From the NCBI RefSeq assembly GCF_004745945.1, contig NZ_SRLE01000005.1:186001-250000 (forward strand): a stretch of 64,000 nt of DNA, given 5' to 3'. This DNA is from Mangrovimicrobium sediminis (GTDB taxonomy: Bacteria; Pseudomonadota; Gammaproteobacteria; Pseudomonadales; Halieaceae). Of the stretch, positions 1 to 9,441 are shown piece after piece. Under the pieces are notes generated by a model. The model was not told where the DNA came from. It was given only the letters and a program-made list of their open reading frames with translations, and ran no database searches. Every line of letters starts with the position of its first letter. The stretch's first letter is position 1. The translations under genes and the position numbers were made by a program.

Positions 1-99
1 CGGCTGATCGTACCGGCCCTCCCGCGCGCATCGGCATGATGCGCGCTGCTGTTCCGGTGGGGCGAGCGGGCGTATGCTAGGGAGAAACAGGGTCGCGGG

Positions 100-1824
100 A
101 TGATAGACCAGATACTCATTACAGGCTTGTTCCTGATCCTGCTGGCGAGCCTTATCTTTACCGATTGGCCCGCCGTGGGTGTGTTCAGCTGCTGCATGCT
201 GGCGGCCTATTTCCTCGGCCTGGTAGACACCGACGACGTCCTGTCCAAGGCGTCCAACAGCGGGCTGATGACCCTGCTGGTCCTGCTGCTGGTGTCAGTG
301 GGGCTGGAAAAACTCTCCTGGCTGACGCGGCTGTCCGACAAACTGGTGACACGAAGTTACGCCATGACCCTGGTGCGCCTGGGCGGCGTCACCGCGTTCT
401 TCTCCGCCTTCGTCAACAACACCGCGGTGGTGGCGACGCTGGCCCACACCGTGCGCAGCAACCGCTACCACCCGGCGTCCAAGCTGCTGATTCCGCTGTC
501 CTACGCGGCCATTCTCGGCGGCACCGTCACCCTGATCGGCACCTCCACCAACCTGATTGTCAGCAGCTTCCTCGAGGACGCCACCGGCAAGGGCCTGGCG
601 TTCTTCGACTTCACCGTGATCGGCCTGACTGGCACCGCGCTGGGGCTGCTAGCCATGGCCTTCAGCTCGCGCCTGTTGCCGGTCTCGGAAAACGGCAAGA
701 TCGACATCAACGAATACCTGATCGAAGCCGAGGTCAACGCCGAGTCCGAACTGGTCGGCCGCAGCATTCTCGACAACGGCCTGCGCGACCTCGAGGACCT
801 GTTCCTGGTGGAGATCGTGCGCGGCGAACAGCTGATCTCGCCGGTGGCGCCGCAGGAGTTCATCGAGGCCGGGGACAAGCTGATCTTCTCCGGCGACATC
901 AAGCAGGTCGCGGTGCTCGACGCCTTCCCCGGCCTGCAGCTGTTCGCGGTGGAAGAGGGCCTGTTACAGGAGAACATGACGGAAGTGATCGTCATGCCCA
1001 ACGCCTCCATCGAGGGCAAGACCATCAAGGAGAGCGCTTTCCGCGCCCAGTTCGATGCGGCGGTGGTCGGCATGCGCCGCGGCGGCAAGCGGCTCTCCGG
1101 CAAGCTCGGCAACATTACCCTGGAGGCCGGCGACAACCTGATGCTGGCGGTGGGCGCCGACTTCAACGAGCGCAAGAACCTCGACAAGAACTTCGTCGTC
1201 ATCGACGACTCCGTGGGCCGTGTCCGCACCAGCCCGCTGCAGAATTACGTGGTGACCATCGTCCTCGCCGCGGTCATCATCCTGGCGACCACCGAGACCG
1301 TGCCGCTGATCAAGGGCATGGCCTTCCTGCTGGTGTGCATGCTGGTGCTGGGGGTGGTGCGCGGCTCGGAACTGCGCCGGCGCTTTCCCTTCGAGCTGTG
1401 GCTGATCATCGCCTCGGCTCTGACCCTGTCGCAGGCGCTGAGCAATACCGGGGTGGTGGCGCAGATTTCCGACTTCCTGCACCACTATCTCGGCGCCCTG
1501 GGCCCTTACACGGCCCTGGCCGGCATCTACCTGGGCACGCTGCTGCTCACCGAGATGATGACCAACAACGCGGCGGCGGCGCTGGTGTTCCCGATCGCCT
1601 ACGGCCTGGCGGAGAGCTTCGGTATTTCCTACATGCCCTTTGTCATGGCCGTCGCCTACGGCGCCAGCGCGAGCTTCCTCACGCCGTTCGGTTACACCAC
1701 CAACCTGATGGTGCAGAACCTCGGTGGCTACTCGATGGGGGACTATTTCCGCGCCGGCCTGCCGGTGTCGCTGGTGTACACGGCGGCGGTGCTGGTGTTG
1801 ATACCCATGATCTTCCCCTTCTGA
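100..1824 (+). CDS. SLC13/DASS-type permease with two RCK_C (TrkA-C) domains
   Basis: A 574-residue integral membrane protein. Hydrophobic helices fill roughly residues 1-190 and 390-574, flanking a soluble middle section. That section holds two similar blocks (about residues 205-270 and 290-350) of the RCK_C/TrkA_C type, each with the 'GRSILDNGL' or 'GKTIKESAF' pattern followed by an 'EAGDKLIFSG' or 'EAGDNLMLAV' strand. The membrane halves carry the conserved 'NNTA' and 'NNAAAAL' helix-turn motifs of SLC13 carriers and the 'GTSTNLIV' signature. The family moves anions such as sulfate or dicarboxylates with sodium; the RCK_C domains probably regulate transport by ligand binding. The substrate cannot be told from sequence. 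The ATG at 100 follows a weak purine-rich stretch. It stands alone, with the DUF885 gene following after 75 bp. Confidence 0.9.
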   Translation: MIDQILITGLFLILLASLIFTDWPAVGVFSCCMLAAYFLGLVDTDDVLSKASNSGLMTLLVLLLVSVGLEKLSWLTRLSDKLVTRSYAMTLVRLGGVTAFFSAFVNNTAVVATLAHTVRSNRYHPASKLLIPLSYAAILGGTVTLIGTSTNLIVSSFLEDATGKGLAFFDFTVIGLTGTALGLLAMAFSSRLLPVSENGKIDINEYLIEAEVNAESELVGRSILDNGLRDLEDLFLVEIVRGEQLISPVAPQEFIEAGDKLIFSGDIKQVAVLDAFPGLQLFAVEEGLLQENMTEVIVMPNASIEGKTIKESAFRAQFDAAVVGMRRGGKRLSGKLGNITLEAGDNLMLAVGADFNERKNLDKNFVVIDDSVGRVRTSPLQNYVVTIVLAAVIILATTETVPLIKGMAFLLVCMLVLGVVRGSELRRRFPFELWLIIASALTLSQALSNTGVVAQISDFLHHYLGALGPYTALAGIYLGTLLLTEMMTNNAAAALVFPIAYGLAESFGISYMPFVMAVAYGASASFLTPFGYTTNLMVQNLGGYSMGDYFRAGLPVSLVYTAAVLVLIPMIFPF

Positions 1825-1899
1825 GCGGCCGGATTTGATGTTTGAGGGAAATGGCCGCCCGCCCGTCTAACACGGAAGTTGTCGAGGTAATCGAATCGT

Positions 1900-3762
1900 A
1901 TGGAACACGTAAAAAGAACGATAACCGCGGTATGTGTGGCGTTTCTGGCGGCCTGGGCCAGTCTGGCGGGCGCAGCCGGCGAGACCGAGCGACTGAACCA
2001 GTGGCTGGACGCCCAGTATGAGACCGAGCTGCGCTTCAACCCGTTGACCCTCACCTATTACGGGCGCAAGGAACTCTACGACCAGGTCGATGATTTCAGC
2101 GTGGCCGCCGACCTGCGCCGCATCGACTGGCTGGAGGCGAGCGCGGCGCAGATGCAGGCGCAGTTCGACTACGACGCCCTCAGCCGGCCAGGGCGCATCT
2201 CCTATGATTTCTGGTTGTTCCGCGCGCGCAGCGAGGCCAGCAAGCGCCCGTTCATCAACCACACCTACGTGCTCGATCAGTACACGGCACTGCACACCTA
2301 CCCGGTGCAGTACCTCACCAGCTACCACGCCGTGGATACGCCGCAGGATATGCGCGACTACATCGCGCGGGTCAGCCGCTTTGCCCCGGCGCTGGACCAG
2401 TTGCTGGAGCGTGCGCGCGATGCGGCGCTTGCGGGCATCCGGCCGCCGCGCTTCGCCTACGACTACGTGGTCTCCCAGAGCCGCGAGATCATCACCGGCT
2501 ACCCCTTCGATGACGGCGAGGAACCCAGCGCCCTGTGGCAGGACGGCACTGCCAAGATCGACGCCCTGGTGGCGGCCGGCGCACTCGCCGAACCGGCTGC
2601 CGCGTCCCTGCGCGCGGCCCTGCGTACGGCCCTGGTGGACGACCTGCAGCCCGCCTACCGGCGCCTGATCGCCTGGGAGCTCGCCGACCGGGAACGCGCA
2701 TCGGAGGCAGCCCGGGGTGTTTCCGCGCTACCCGACGGCCCGGCGTTCTACCAGCGCCAGCTCGCCTATTACACCCATTCGTCCATGAGCGCCCGCGAAG
2801 TCCACGAACTGGGCCTGCGCGAGGTCGAGCGGATCAAGGAGGAGATGGAGGCGATCCGCCGCGAGCTCGGTTTCGCCGGGTCGCTGCAGGACCTGTTCCG
2901 CGAAGTGCGCGAGTCGCCGAGTTTCTACTACCCGGACACCGACGCCGGGCGCGACGCCTACCTGGCGCAGACCCGCGACTATCTCGAACAACTGGAGCGC
3001 CGCCTGCCCGAGTATTTCGGCCTGCTGCCGCGCTCGCGCCTGGTGGTGAAGCGGGTAGAACCCTACCGTGAGCGCGATGGCGGCGCGCAGTTCTACCAGG
3101 GCGGCACCAGCGACGGCTCGCGTCCCGGCGTGTACTACGTGCACCTGTCCGACATGCGCGCGCTGAACCGGACCGATATGGAAACCACCACCTACCACGA
3201 GGGTAATCCTGGCCACCATATGCAGTTGTCGATCGCCCGCGAACTGACCGGCCTGCCGGAGTTTCGCGCCCACGAGGGCTACTCCGCGTTCCAGGAGGGC
3301 TGGGCGCTGTACGCCGAATACCTGGCCTGGGAAATGGGCGCCTTCGAAGACCCGTACAACGATTTCGGCCGGCTGGTGGCGGAGATCTGGCGGGCGATAC
3401 GCCTGGTGGTGGACAGCGGCATGCACGCCCTGGGCTGGAGCGAGGAGCGCGCCGTGCAGTATATGCTGGAGAATTCGGCGATCCCGGAGACCGCGGTGCG
3501 TTCGGAAATCCAGCGCTACCTGGTCTCGCCCGGCCAGGCGACGTCCTACAAGTCCGGCATGCTGCGTATCCAGGCCCTGCGCCACCAGGCCCAGGTGCAA
3601 CTGGGTTCGGCCTTCGATATCCGCGGTTTCCACGACGCCGTGCTCGGCGAGGGCTCCCTGCCGCTGCCGATCCTCGAGCGGGTGGTCAACGAGTGGGTCG
3701 AATCGCAGTCGGCGCAGCTGTCCGCCGCGCCTGTGGAGGCGTCTCAGCCCCCCGGCGAGTAG
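1900..3762 (+). CDS. DUF885 family exported metallopeptidase-like protein
   Basis: A 620-residue protein with an N-terminal signal peptide (hydrophobic residues 8-24, cleavage near 'AGAAG'). The family hallmark HEGNPGHH lies at residues 433-440, where the HExxxGH-like arrangement is expected to bind a metal. A second conserved element, 'EGWALYAEYLAWEMG', follows around residues 466-480. DUF885 members are predicted periplasmic zinc peptidases, but few have been tested. Length fits the family (about 580-620). It converges on and overlaps by 19 bp the 3' end of the TonB-dependent receptor gene on the other strand. No operon partner is evident. Confidence 0.9.
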   Translation: MEHVKRTITAVCVAFLAAWASLAGAAGETERLNQWLDAQYETELRFNPLTLTYYGRKELYDQVDDFSVAADLRRIDWLEASAAQMQAQFDYDALSRPGRISYDFWLFRARSEASKRPFINHTYVLDQYTALHTYPVQYLTSYHAVDTPQDMRDYIARVSRFAPALDQLLERARDAALAGIRPPRFAYDYVVSQSREIITGYPFDDGEEPSALWQDGTAKIDALVAAGALAEPAAASLRAALRTALVDDLQPAYRRLIAWELADRERASEAARGVSALPDGPAFYQRQLAYYTHSSMSAREVHELGLREVERIKEEMEAIRRELGFAGSLQDLFREVRESPSFYYPDTDAGRDAYLAQTRDYLEQLERRLPEYFGLLPRSRLVVKRVEPYRERDGGAQFYQGGTSDGSRPGVYYVHLSDMRALNRTDMETTTYHEGNPGHHMQLSIARELTGLPEFRAHEGYSAFQEGWALYAEYLAWEMGAFEDPYNDFGRLVAEIWRAIRLVVDSGMHALGWSEERAVQYMLENSAIPETAVRSEIQRYLVSPGQATSYKSGMLRIQALRHQAQVQLGSAFDIRGFHDAVLGEGSLPLPILERVVNEWVESQSAQLSAAPVEASQPPGE

Positions 3763-5795
3763 GCGACTTCCAGGTAGGCGCCGCGCGGCTGGCCGACGAA
3801 GTAGCGGTAGCTGCCGAAGCCGTAGTCCGCGCGCTCCGCGTAGTCCTCGTCCAGCAGGTTGGTCAGCCGCAGGCTGGCCTGCCACTGGCGGCCGAGGTCG
3901 GCGGACAGGCGCAGGTTGAACAGCGAGTGGCCGTCGTATTCGTGCTCGTTGTCCGGGTCCAGGAAGTACTCGCCCATGTACACCCACTCCAGTTCCGCGA
4001 CACCGCGACCGAAGCGCCGCCCGAGGCGGGCGCTGCCGAACTCGCGCGGTGCGGTGTCGACGTCGTTGCCCTTGATGTCGCCGCTGCTGCCCAGCAACTG
4101 GATGCGGCTGCTGTAGGTGTGGCGGGCGAAGCTGGCATCCGCCTCGGCGTACCAGGTGTCGGAAGTCCATGCCAGGCTGGCCTCGATGCCGCGGTGTTCG
4201 GTGCTCGCCCCGCTCACGTTGTAGCGGTTGCTGTCCTGGAAGATCACGTTGTCCTTGTCCATCGCGTAGGCTGAAATCTCGTAGCTCAGCGATTGCGCCA
4301 GCGTGCCGCGCAGGCCTACCTCCAGGTTGTCCAGTTGCTCCGAGTCGAGGTCGGCCACGCGCTGGCCGGACTGCAGGCGATACAGCTCGGTGGCCTGCGG
4401 GGCGCGGAAGCCGCGCGCGGCGCGCAGGAACACCAGTTGACTCTCGCCCAGCGCGTAGCTGGCGCCGGCATTCAGCGAGAAATTGTCGAAATCGTCGTCG
4501 CGATCCGCCGGGCGGTAGAAGCGGCAGGCGCTGGCGTCGGGGCTGCAGGCGTCGCCGTCAGCGGTTTGGTTGTCGTAGTCGTAGCGGGTGTATTCCCAGC
4601 GCACGCCGCCGTCCAGGGTGAGGGCGTCGGCGGACCAGCGCAACTGGCTGAACAGGGCGGCGGTGCTGGCTTCAACCTCGTAGTCGTAGTGCACGCCGGC
4701 GGGCTGGTTGGGGCTGAAGTCCTCGGCCTGAGTTTCCTTCAGCCAGCCATCGGTGAAGTCGATGTCGCTGCCGTTGATCCACTGCCAGGCGCCGAGGTCC
4801 GAGTGCACCGCGGCCTGCAGTCCGAGGCTGCGGTGGCCGTTTTCCTCCACCGGCTGCCAGGCCAGGAAGTGCATCAGGAATTCCATCTGGTTGTCGCGCA
4901 CGTAGGGCGTGAGCACCAACTGGTGGTTGTCGCCCAGGGCGCGGCTGGCGCGGCTGTAGGCGAGCAGCGAGCGGGCGTCGCGGTAGGCCTCCGGATTGGG
5001 GTTGGTGTCCTTGAGCGAGTCGTCCTTGTAGGCCTCGAAGCCCTGAATGTAGCCGGCGGTTTCCTGGTTGAGGTTGCTCGCATTGACGGCGCTGGAGAAC
5101 GACCACAGCTCGCCGGCGTAATCGTGGCGCAGGGTCATTTTTTGCTCGTCGTAGCCGGAGTCGTCCTTGTAGCCGCCGTCGCTGGTGCCGTGGGCGCTCA
5201 GGCTCACGCCGTGGCGGCCCCAGGTGTTGCCGTAGTGGACCTTGCCGCGGTAGTAGTCGTCCGGCCCGGCCTCCAGCGACACGCGCGATGAGGGCGCTTC
5301 CGTGGGCGCTGCGCTGATCACGTTGATGACCCCGTGCATGGCGTTGGAGCCGTACAGCGCCGACGCCGGCCCGCGTATCACCTCGATGCGGCCGGCCTGC
5401 TCGGTGTTGGCGTCGAACATCTGGTTGATGTTGCAAAAGCCGGGTGCGCGCAGGCTGATACCGTCGAAGGCCATGAAAAATGCGCCGCAGCCGCCGGCGC
5501 CGGTGAGCACCGGGGAGCGCAGCGCGGCCAGGCTCTCCTGGCCGTTGCCGCGGCTGAGCCAGGCGCCGGGGACGCGCTGCATCAGCTCGTTGATGTGCAC
5601 GTGACCGGTCAGCGCCAGGGCGTCCGCGTCGACACTGCTCCAGGACAGCGGCAGGGCGCTGCCCGATTCCGGCAGGCGGCTGGCGGTAACCAGCACCTGT
5701 TCCGCGGTGTCCACGTCGGCCGCCGCGCCGCCTGCGGCGCCAGCCAGCAGGAGAAGCGCACCGCGAACGGCGCGCAGGGTGATGTCGTTGCGCAT
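3744..5795 (-). CDS. TonB-dependent outer-membrane receptor
   Basis: A 683-residue protein from the ATG at 5795. The reading frame stays open upstream, but that extension is a shadow of the globin gene. A signal peptide (residues 1-27) is followed by a TonB-box-like stretch 'DTAEQVLVTASRLPES', a plug domain with the typical 'RIEVIRGPASALYGSNAMHGVINVI' segment (described here by its conserved IEVIRGPASALYG core), and a 22-strand-type barrel ending 'YLEVAYSPGG'. Receptors of this class take up ferric siderophores, haem, cobalamin or similar ligands using energy from TonB. The ligand is not evident. The gene starts 2 bp after the truncated haemoglobin stop, so the two are almost certainly cotranscribed. 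Confidence 0.93.
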   Translation of the reverse strand: MRNDITLRAVRGALLLLAGAAGGAAADVDTAEQVLVTASRLPESGSALPLSWSSVDADALALTGHVHINELMQRVPGAWLSRGNGQESLAALRSPVLTGAGGCGAFFMAFDGISLRAPGFCNINQMFDANTEQAGRIEVIRGPASALYGSNAMHGVINVISAAPTEAPSSRVSLEAGPDDYYRGKVHYGNTWGRHGVSLSAHGTSDGGYKDDSGYDEQKMTLRHDYAGELWSFSSAVNASNLNQETAGYIQGFEAYKDDSLKDTNPNPEAYRDARSLLAYSRASRALGDNHQLVLTPYVRDNQMEFLMHFLAWQPVEENGHRSLGLQAAVHSDLGAWQWINGSDIDFTDGWLKETQAEDFSPNQPAGVHYDYEVEASTAALFSQLRWSADALTLDGGVRWEYTRYDYDNQTADGDACSPDASACRFYRPADRDDDFDNFSLNAGASYALGESQLVFLRAARGFRAPQATELYRLQSGQRVADLDSEQLDNLEVGLRGTLAQSLSYEISAYAMDKDNVIFQDSNRYNVSGASTEHRGIEASLAWTSDTWYAEADASFARHTYSSRIQLLGSSGDIKGNDVDTAPREFGSARLGRRFGRGVAELEWVYMGEYFLDPDNEHEYDGHSLFNLRLSADLGRQWQASLRLTNLLDEDYAERADYGFGSYRYFVGQPRGAYLEVAYSPGG

Positions 5796-5797
5796 GG

Positions 5798-6238
5798 TCA
5801 GTGGGAGGCGATGATGTTGGGATCGGTGCTGGCGGCGGTGGGCCCCTCGCGATTGCGCACCGCATCGGCGATGCGGAACATCGGCACCTTGAGCATCTCT
5901 TTGAGTTCCGCGCTGGCCTCGATCCGCTCCAGGGCGCTGTCCATGCAGGCCAGCCACATGTCGCGCTCGGCGGGGCCTATCGCGTAGGGCTCGTGCGGCT
6001 CGGTCATGCACACGCTGCCGTACTTCGCGGCGTACAGCGGCGGGCCGCCCATCCAGCCGGTGAGGTATTCGGACAGCTTGAGTTTCATCGGCGCCAGGTC
6101 CTCGGCGTGCATGGCGCGCAGGGGCGCGAGCTCCGGGTCTTCATCCATGATGTCGTAGAAGGCGGTGGCGAGTGCGCGCACGCCTTCGGCGCCGAGGATC
6201 TGGTAGGGGGTTTGCGGTTGTGACGATGACATGCGCAA
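5798..6238 (-). CDS. Group II truncated haemoglobin-like globin
   Basis: A 146-residue all-alpha protein of the length and pattern of group II truncated globins (trHbO type): 'ALATAFYDIMDEDPELAPLRAMH', 'KLSEYLTGWMGGPPLYAAKYG' and the tail 'MFRIADAVRN'. His near residue 82 ('TEPHEPYAIG') is the likely proximal haem ligand. These proteins bind O2 or NO and are linked to redox or nitrosative protection or oxygen delivery. The start could be the ATG at 6238 or the one at 6232. The TonB-dependent receptor gene begins 2 bp downstream, so globin and receptor form a two-gene operon, an uncommon pairing that hints at haem or iron handling. Confidence 0.88.
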   Translation of the reverse strand: MRMSSSQPQTPYQILGAEGVRALATAFYDIMDEDPELAPLRAMHAEDLAPMKLKLSEYLTGWMGGPPLYAAKYGSVCMTEPHEPYAIGPAERDMWLACMDSALERIEASAELKEMLKVPMFRIADAVRNREGPTAASTDPNIIASH

Positions 6239-6344
6239 AAAGCCTGTTCTTTTATGGTGAATCTGCGGTATCCCGGTATTCTACCTCTATCCGTGGGGGA
6301 ATTGGCGCCGCGTGACATAATTTTAACCGGGGGACACCGCCGCC

Positions 6345-7019
6345 GTGGCCGAACTCGTCGACAGCACCGACGCCTATTGGGGTCCGCGCCGCAGGATCAG
6401 CCTGGTCGCGCTGGTCGCGGTCAACCTGTTGCCGCTGGCCGGGGTGGTCTTCCTCGACTGGGACGTCGCCTCGCTGATGGTGCTGTACTGGTCGGAAAAC
6501 ATCATCCTGGGCTTTTTCACCCTGCTCAAGATGGTGATGGTGGCGCCGCTGGGTACCTTGTTTGCAGGGCCTTTCTTCGTCATTCATTACGGTGGTTTTT
6601 GCGGTGTGCACGGCCTGTTCCTGGTCAGCCTGCTGCTGGACAGCGATTTCTCGCCCATGCCCGACGACCCCTGGCCGGCGTTCCTGGTGTTCCCGCAGCT
6701 CCTGCTCAACGTCTGCCTGGAGGTCCTGCGCTTCGCCCCGCCGGAGTGGATGTTCGCCTTCGCCGCGCTGTTTGCCAGTCACGGCATTTCCTTTATGGTC
6801 AACTTCCTGCGCGGGCCGGAGCGCGAGGCGGGTAGCGCGCAGAAACTCATGACCCAGCCCTACGGGCGCATCGTGGTGCTGCACGTGGCCATCCTGTTCG
6901 GCGCCTTCGCCATTTCCATCTTCGGCGAGAAGCTGTTCATGCTGGTCATCCTGGTGCTGGTGAAGCTGGGCCTGGACGTGACCCTGCACCTGCGCGAGCA
7001 CCGCAAGGCGGCGCCCTGA
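6345..7019 (+). CDS. DUF6498-like integral membrane protein
   Basis: A 224-residue hydrophobic protein with about five to six membrane helices. The signature '[20 protein letters not shown]' near residues 43-62 is characteristic of DUF6498 proteins, as is a second helix with '[13 protein letters not shown]'. The function is unknown. The GTG at 6345 is used because GGGGGA at 6329-6334 gives a Shine-Dalgarno sequence about 10 nt upstream and no ATG precedes the first helix. It lies divergent from the globin operon, with only about 100 bp between the start codons, and 95 bp before purC. Confidence 0.75.
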   Translation: MAELVDSTDAYWGPRRRISLVALVAVNLLPLAGVVFLDWDVASLMVLYWSENIILGFFTLLKMVMVAPLGTLFAGPFFVIHYGGFCGVHGLFLVSLLLDSDFSPMPDDPWPAFLVFPQLLLNVCLEVLRFAPPEWMFAFAALFASHGISFMVNFLRGPEREAGSAQKLMTQPYGRIVVLHVAILFGAFAISIFGEKLFMLVILVLVKLGLDVTLHLREHRKAAP

Positions 7020-7114
7020 ACAGGTGTGTCACGGCGGCGGCTGTAGTAAAATCTGCCGCCCGCGCCGGCCCGTGCCGGCACTCCACGACGAACCGCGACC
7101 CCAGGAACAGCACC

Positions 7115-8218
7115 ATGAGTCTTGCCGATACCGTTCTCGCCGTTAACGACGATCTTCCCATTCGCACCGACAGCCCGGTGCACAGCGGCAAGGTGCGCTC
7201 GGTGTACTGGCTCACGGCGCAGGACAGCGCGCGGTTGATCGCCGAGCGCGGCTACGATGTCGCCGCGGACGCGCCGCTGGCGGTGATGGTCATCTCCGAT
7301 CGCATCTCCGCCTTCGAGTGCATCTGGCAGGGCGAGGGCGGCATGGCCGGCGTGCCGGGCAAGGGCGCCGCGCTCAACGCCATCTCCAACCACTGGTTCG
7401 AGAGCTTCCGCCAGCAGGGCCTGGCCGACAGCCACATCCTGGAGATCCCGCACCCGCTGGTGTGGGTGGTGCAGAAGGCGCGCCCGGTGATGATCGAGGC
7501 GATCGCCCGGCAGTACATCACCGGCTCCATGTGGCGCGCCTACGACAAGGGCGAGCGCGACTTCTGTGGCATCCAGATCCCGGACGGCCTGCAGCGCGAC
7601 CAGAAGCTGCCGGAACTGCTCATCACCCCGTCCACCAAGGGCATCCTCGAGGGCATCCCGGGCGTGCCGGCGCAGGACGACGTGAACATCACCCGCGAGG
7701 ACATCGTCTCCAACTTCGAGGCCTTCAAATTCCGCAGCGTGGCCGACGTCGACCTCTACGAAAAACTGCTGCGCGAGGGCTTCGACCTGATCTCCGCGCG
7801 CCTGGCCGAACTGGACCAGATCTTCGTCGACACCAAGTTCGAGTTCGGCTACGTCACCGACAAGGCCGGCAACGAGAAGCTCATCTACATGGACGAGGTA
7901 GGCACGCCGGATTCCTCGCGCATCTGGGACGGCGCCGCCTACCGCGAGGGCCGCGTGGTGGAGAACTCCAAGGAGGTGTTCCGCCAGCTGCTGCTCTCCC
8001 ACTTCCCGGAGCCGGACATCCTGCTCAACAAGTCGCGCATGGACGAGCGCTACGCGCTGGCGCGGGACAATGCGCTGCCCACCGAGGTGCTGATGCAGGT
8101 CTCCGCGACCTATACCGGCATTGCCGAGAAGATCACTGGTGTGCCGGTGCCGGTCTCCGACAACCCCAAGGCGGAGATTATCGACATCCTGCGCCGGGAG
8201 TTCTCCCTGGTCGACTGA
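7115..8218 (+). CDS. purC: Phosphoribosylaminoimidazole-succinocarboxamide synthase (long form)
   Basis: SAICAR synthetase joins CAIR and aspartate using ATP in the eighth step of purine synthesis, in the cytoplasm. Seen here are the N-terminal '[11 protein letters not shown]' nucleotide-binding loop, '[10 protein letters not shown]' and 'GSMWRAY', all typical of the family. At 367 residues it is much longer than the roughly 237-residue E. coli enzyme and belongs to the longer version found in several marine gammaproteobacteria, with C-terminal 'DSSRIWDG' and '[10 protein letters not shown]' segments. The ATG at 7115 follows AGGAAC at 7103-7108. The TauE/SafE gene starts 7 bp after the stop, so cotranscription is likely. 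Confidence 0.95.
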   Translation: MSLADTVLAVNDDLPIRTDSPVHSGKVRSVYWLTAQDSARLIAERGYDVAADAPLAVMVISDRISAFECIWQGEGGMAGVPGKGAALNAISNHWFESFRQQGLADSHILEIPHPLVWVVQKARPVMIEAIARQYITGSMWRAYDKGERDFCGIQIPDGLQRDQKLPELLITPSTKGILEGIPGVPAQDDVNITREDIVSNFEAFKFRSVADVDLYEKLLREGFDLISARLAELDQIFVDTKFEFGYVTDKAGNEKLIYMDEVGTPDSSRIWDGAAYREGRVVENSKEVFRQLLLSHFPEPDILLNKSRMDERYALARDNALPTEVLMQVSATYTGIAEKITGVPVPVSDNPKAEIIDILRREFSLVD

Positions 8219-8225
8219 CAGCGGT

Positions 8226-8975
8226 ATGCTCACTGACCCCAGCTTCTACCTGGTCAGTATCCCCGCGGTGCTGCTCTACGGCATCGCCAAAGGCGGCTTT
8301 GGCGGGGCCATGTCCATGCTTTCGGTGCCGATGATGGCGCTGGTCATGCCGCCCACCCAGGCCGCGGCGATCATCCTGCCCATCCTGGTGGTGATGGACG
8401 GCTTCGCCGTGCACACCTACTGGGGCCACTACGACCGCCGTGCCCTGCGCCTGCTGTTGCCCGGGGCGATCGTCGGCGTGGGCATCGGTTATCTCGCCGC
8501 GGGCGTCACCCACGACGCCTTCATGCGCGTGCTCATCGGCGCCATCTCGCTGGCCTTTGCCGCCCAGCAGCTACTGCGCCTGCGCGCCAGCACCTCGTCT
8601 GAGCACAACCCGGTGGCGGCCACCGTATTCGGCACACTCGCCGGTTTCACCAGTTTCAACATCCACGCCGGCGGCCCGCCTTTCACCATGTACCTGATGC
8701 CCAAGCGCCTGGAACCGCTGCTGTTTGCCGGTACCGCGGGGGTGTTCTTCGCCGTGGTCAACCTGGTCAAGCTGGTGCCTTACACCTTGCTCGGCCAGTT
8801 CAGCACCACCAACCTGCTGTACTCGGCGGTGCTGGTGCCGCTGGCGCCGCTGGGAGTGAAACTCGGGCACTTCCTGGTGCGGCGCTCCTCGCCGGGGTTT
8901 TACTACCAGGTGATCAACCTGTGCCTGCTCGCGGTCGGCCTCAAGCTGCTCTGGGAAGGCGTGGCCAACTGGTAG
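8226..8975 (+). CDS. TauE/SafE family permease
   Basis: A 249-residue membrane protein with about seven to eight helices. The opening 'LLYGIAKGGFGGAMSML' and the later 'HAGGPPFTMYLMPK' are the two internally related glycine/proline motifs of the TauE/SafE (DUF81) family. Members export sulfite, sulfoacetate or other sulfur- or carbon-containing anions; the substrate here is not known. The ATG at 8226 was chosen because the upstream extension of the frame only overlaps purC. It sits 7 bp after purC. Confidence 0.88.
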   Translation: MLTDPSFYLVSIPAVLLYGIAKGGFGGAMSMLSVPMMALVMPPTQAAAIILPILVVMDGFAVHTYWGHYDRRALRLLLPGAIVGVGIGYLAAGVTHDAFMRVLIGAISLAFAAQQLLRLRASTSSEHNPVAATVFGTLAGFTSFNIHAGGPPFTMYLMPKRLEPLLFAGTAGVFFAVVNLVKLVPYTLLGQFSTTNLLYSAVLVPLAPLGVKLGHFLVRRSSPGFYYQVINLCLLAVGLKLLWEGVANW

Positions 8976-9036
8976 CCGCGGGGCGCCCTAGGCGCTGACA
9001 CCGGGCTCTGGTATAAACCCAGTCGGAGGTATTCCC

Positions 9037-9441
9037 ATGCAAGCCTACAGACTCACTGACACCCTCGCCGTGTGCGGGCAGATCAGCACCGCCGCGGTCG
9101 CGGAAATTGCCGCCGCCGGCTTCAAGGTACTGGTCAACAACCGCCCGGACGGCGAGGAGATGAACCAGCCCAGCAGCGCCGAAATCCAGGCCGCCGCCGA
9201 GGCCGCGGGTCTCGAGTACTACCACATGCCGGTCAACGCCATGAGCTTTCCCGGCGAGCAGATCGAGGAGATGGCGACGTTGTTCGACGACCCCGAGCGC
9301 CCGGTGTTCGCCTTTTGCCGCACCGGCACCCGCTGCACTAACCTGTGGGTGGTCTCGCGCGAGCCGCAGTTGCGCGAGGAGGCCGCCGCCCATGCCCATC
9401 GCCTGGGGTTCGACCTGTCCCTGGCCATGCGCATGCTGTGA
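9037..9441 (+). CDS. TIGR01244 family (DUF442) sulfurtransferase/phosphatase-like protein
   Basis: A 134-residue cytoplasmic protein with a tyrosine-phosphatase-like fold. The 'FCRTGTR' loop near residues 94-100 gives the Cys-x5-Arg signature. The N-terminal block 'AVCGQISTAAVAEIAAAGFKVLVNNRPD' is typical of TIGR01244 proteins, which include the N-terminal domain of the sulfide-related Blh/BigR regulon proteins. Function is either persulfide handling or phosphatase; the sequence does not decide. Its stop overlaps the GTG start of the Nudix gene (GTGA), indicating translational coupling. Confidence 0.85.
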   Translation: MQAYRLTDTLAVCGQISTAAVAEIAAAGFKVLVNNRPDGEEMNQPSSAEIQAAAEAAGLEYYHMPVNAMSFPGEQIEEMATLFDDPERPVFAFCRTGTRCTNLWVVSREPQLREEAAAHAHRLGFDLSLAMRML

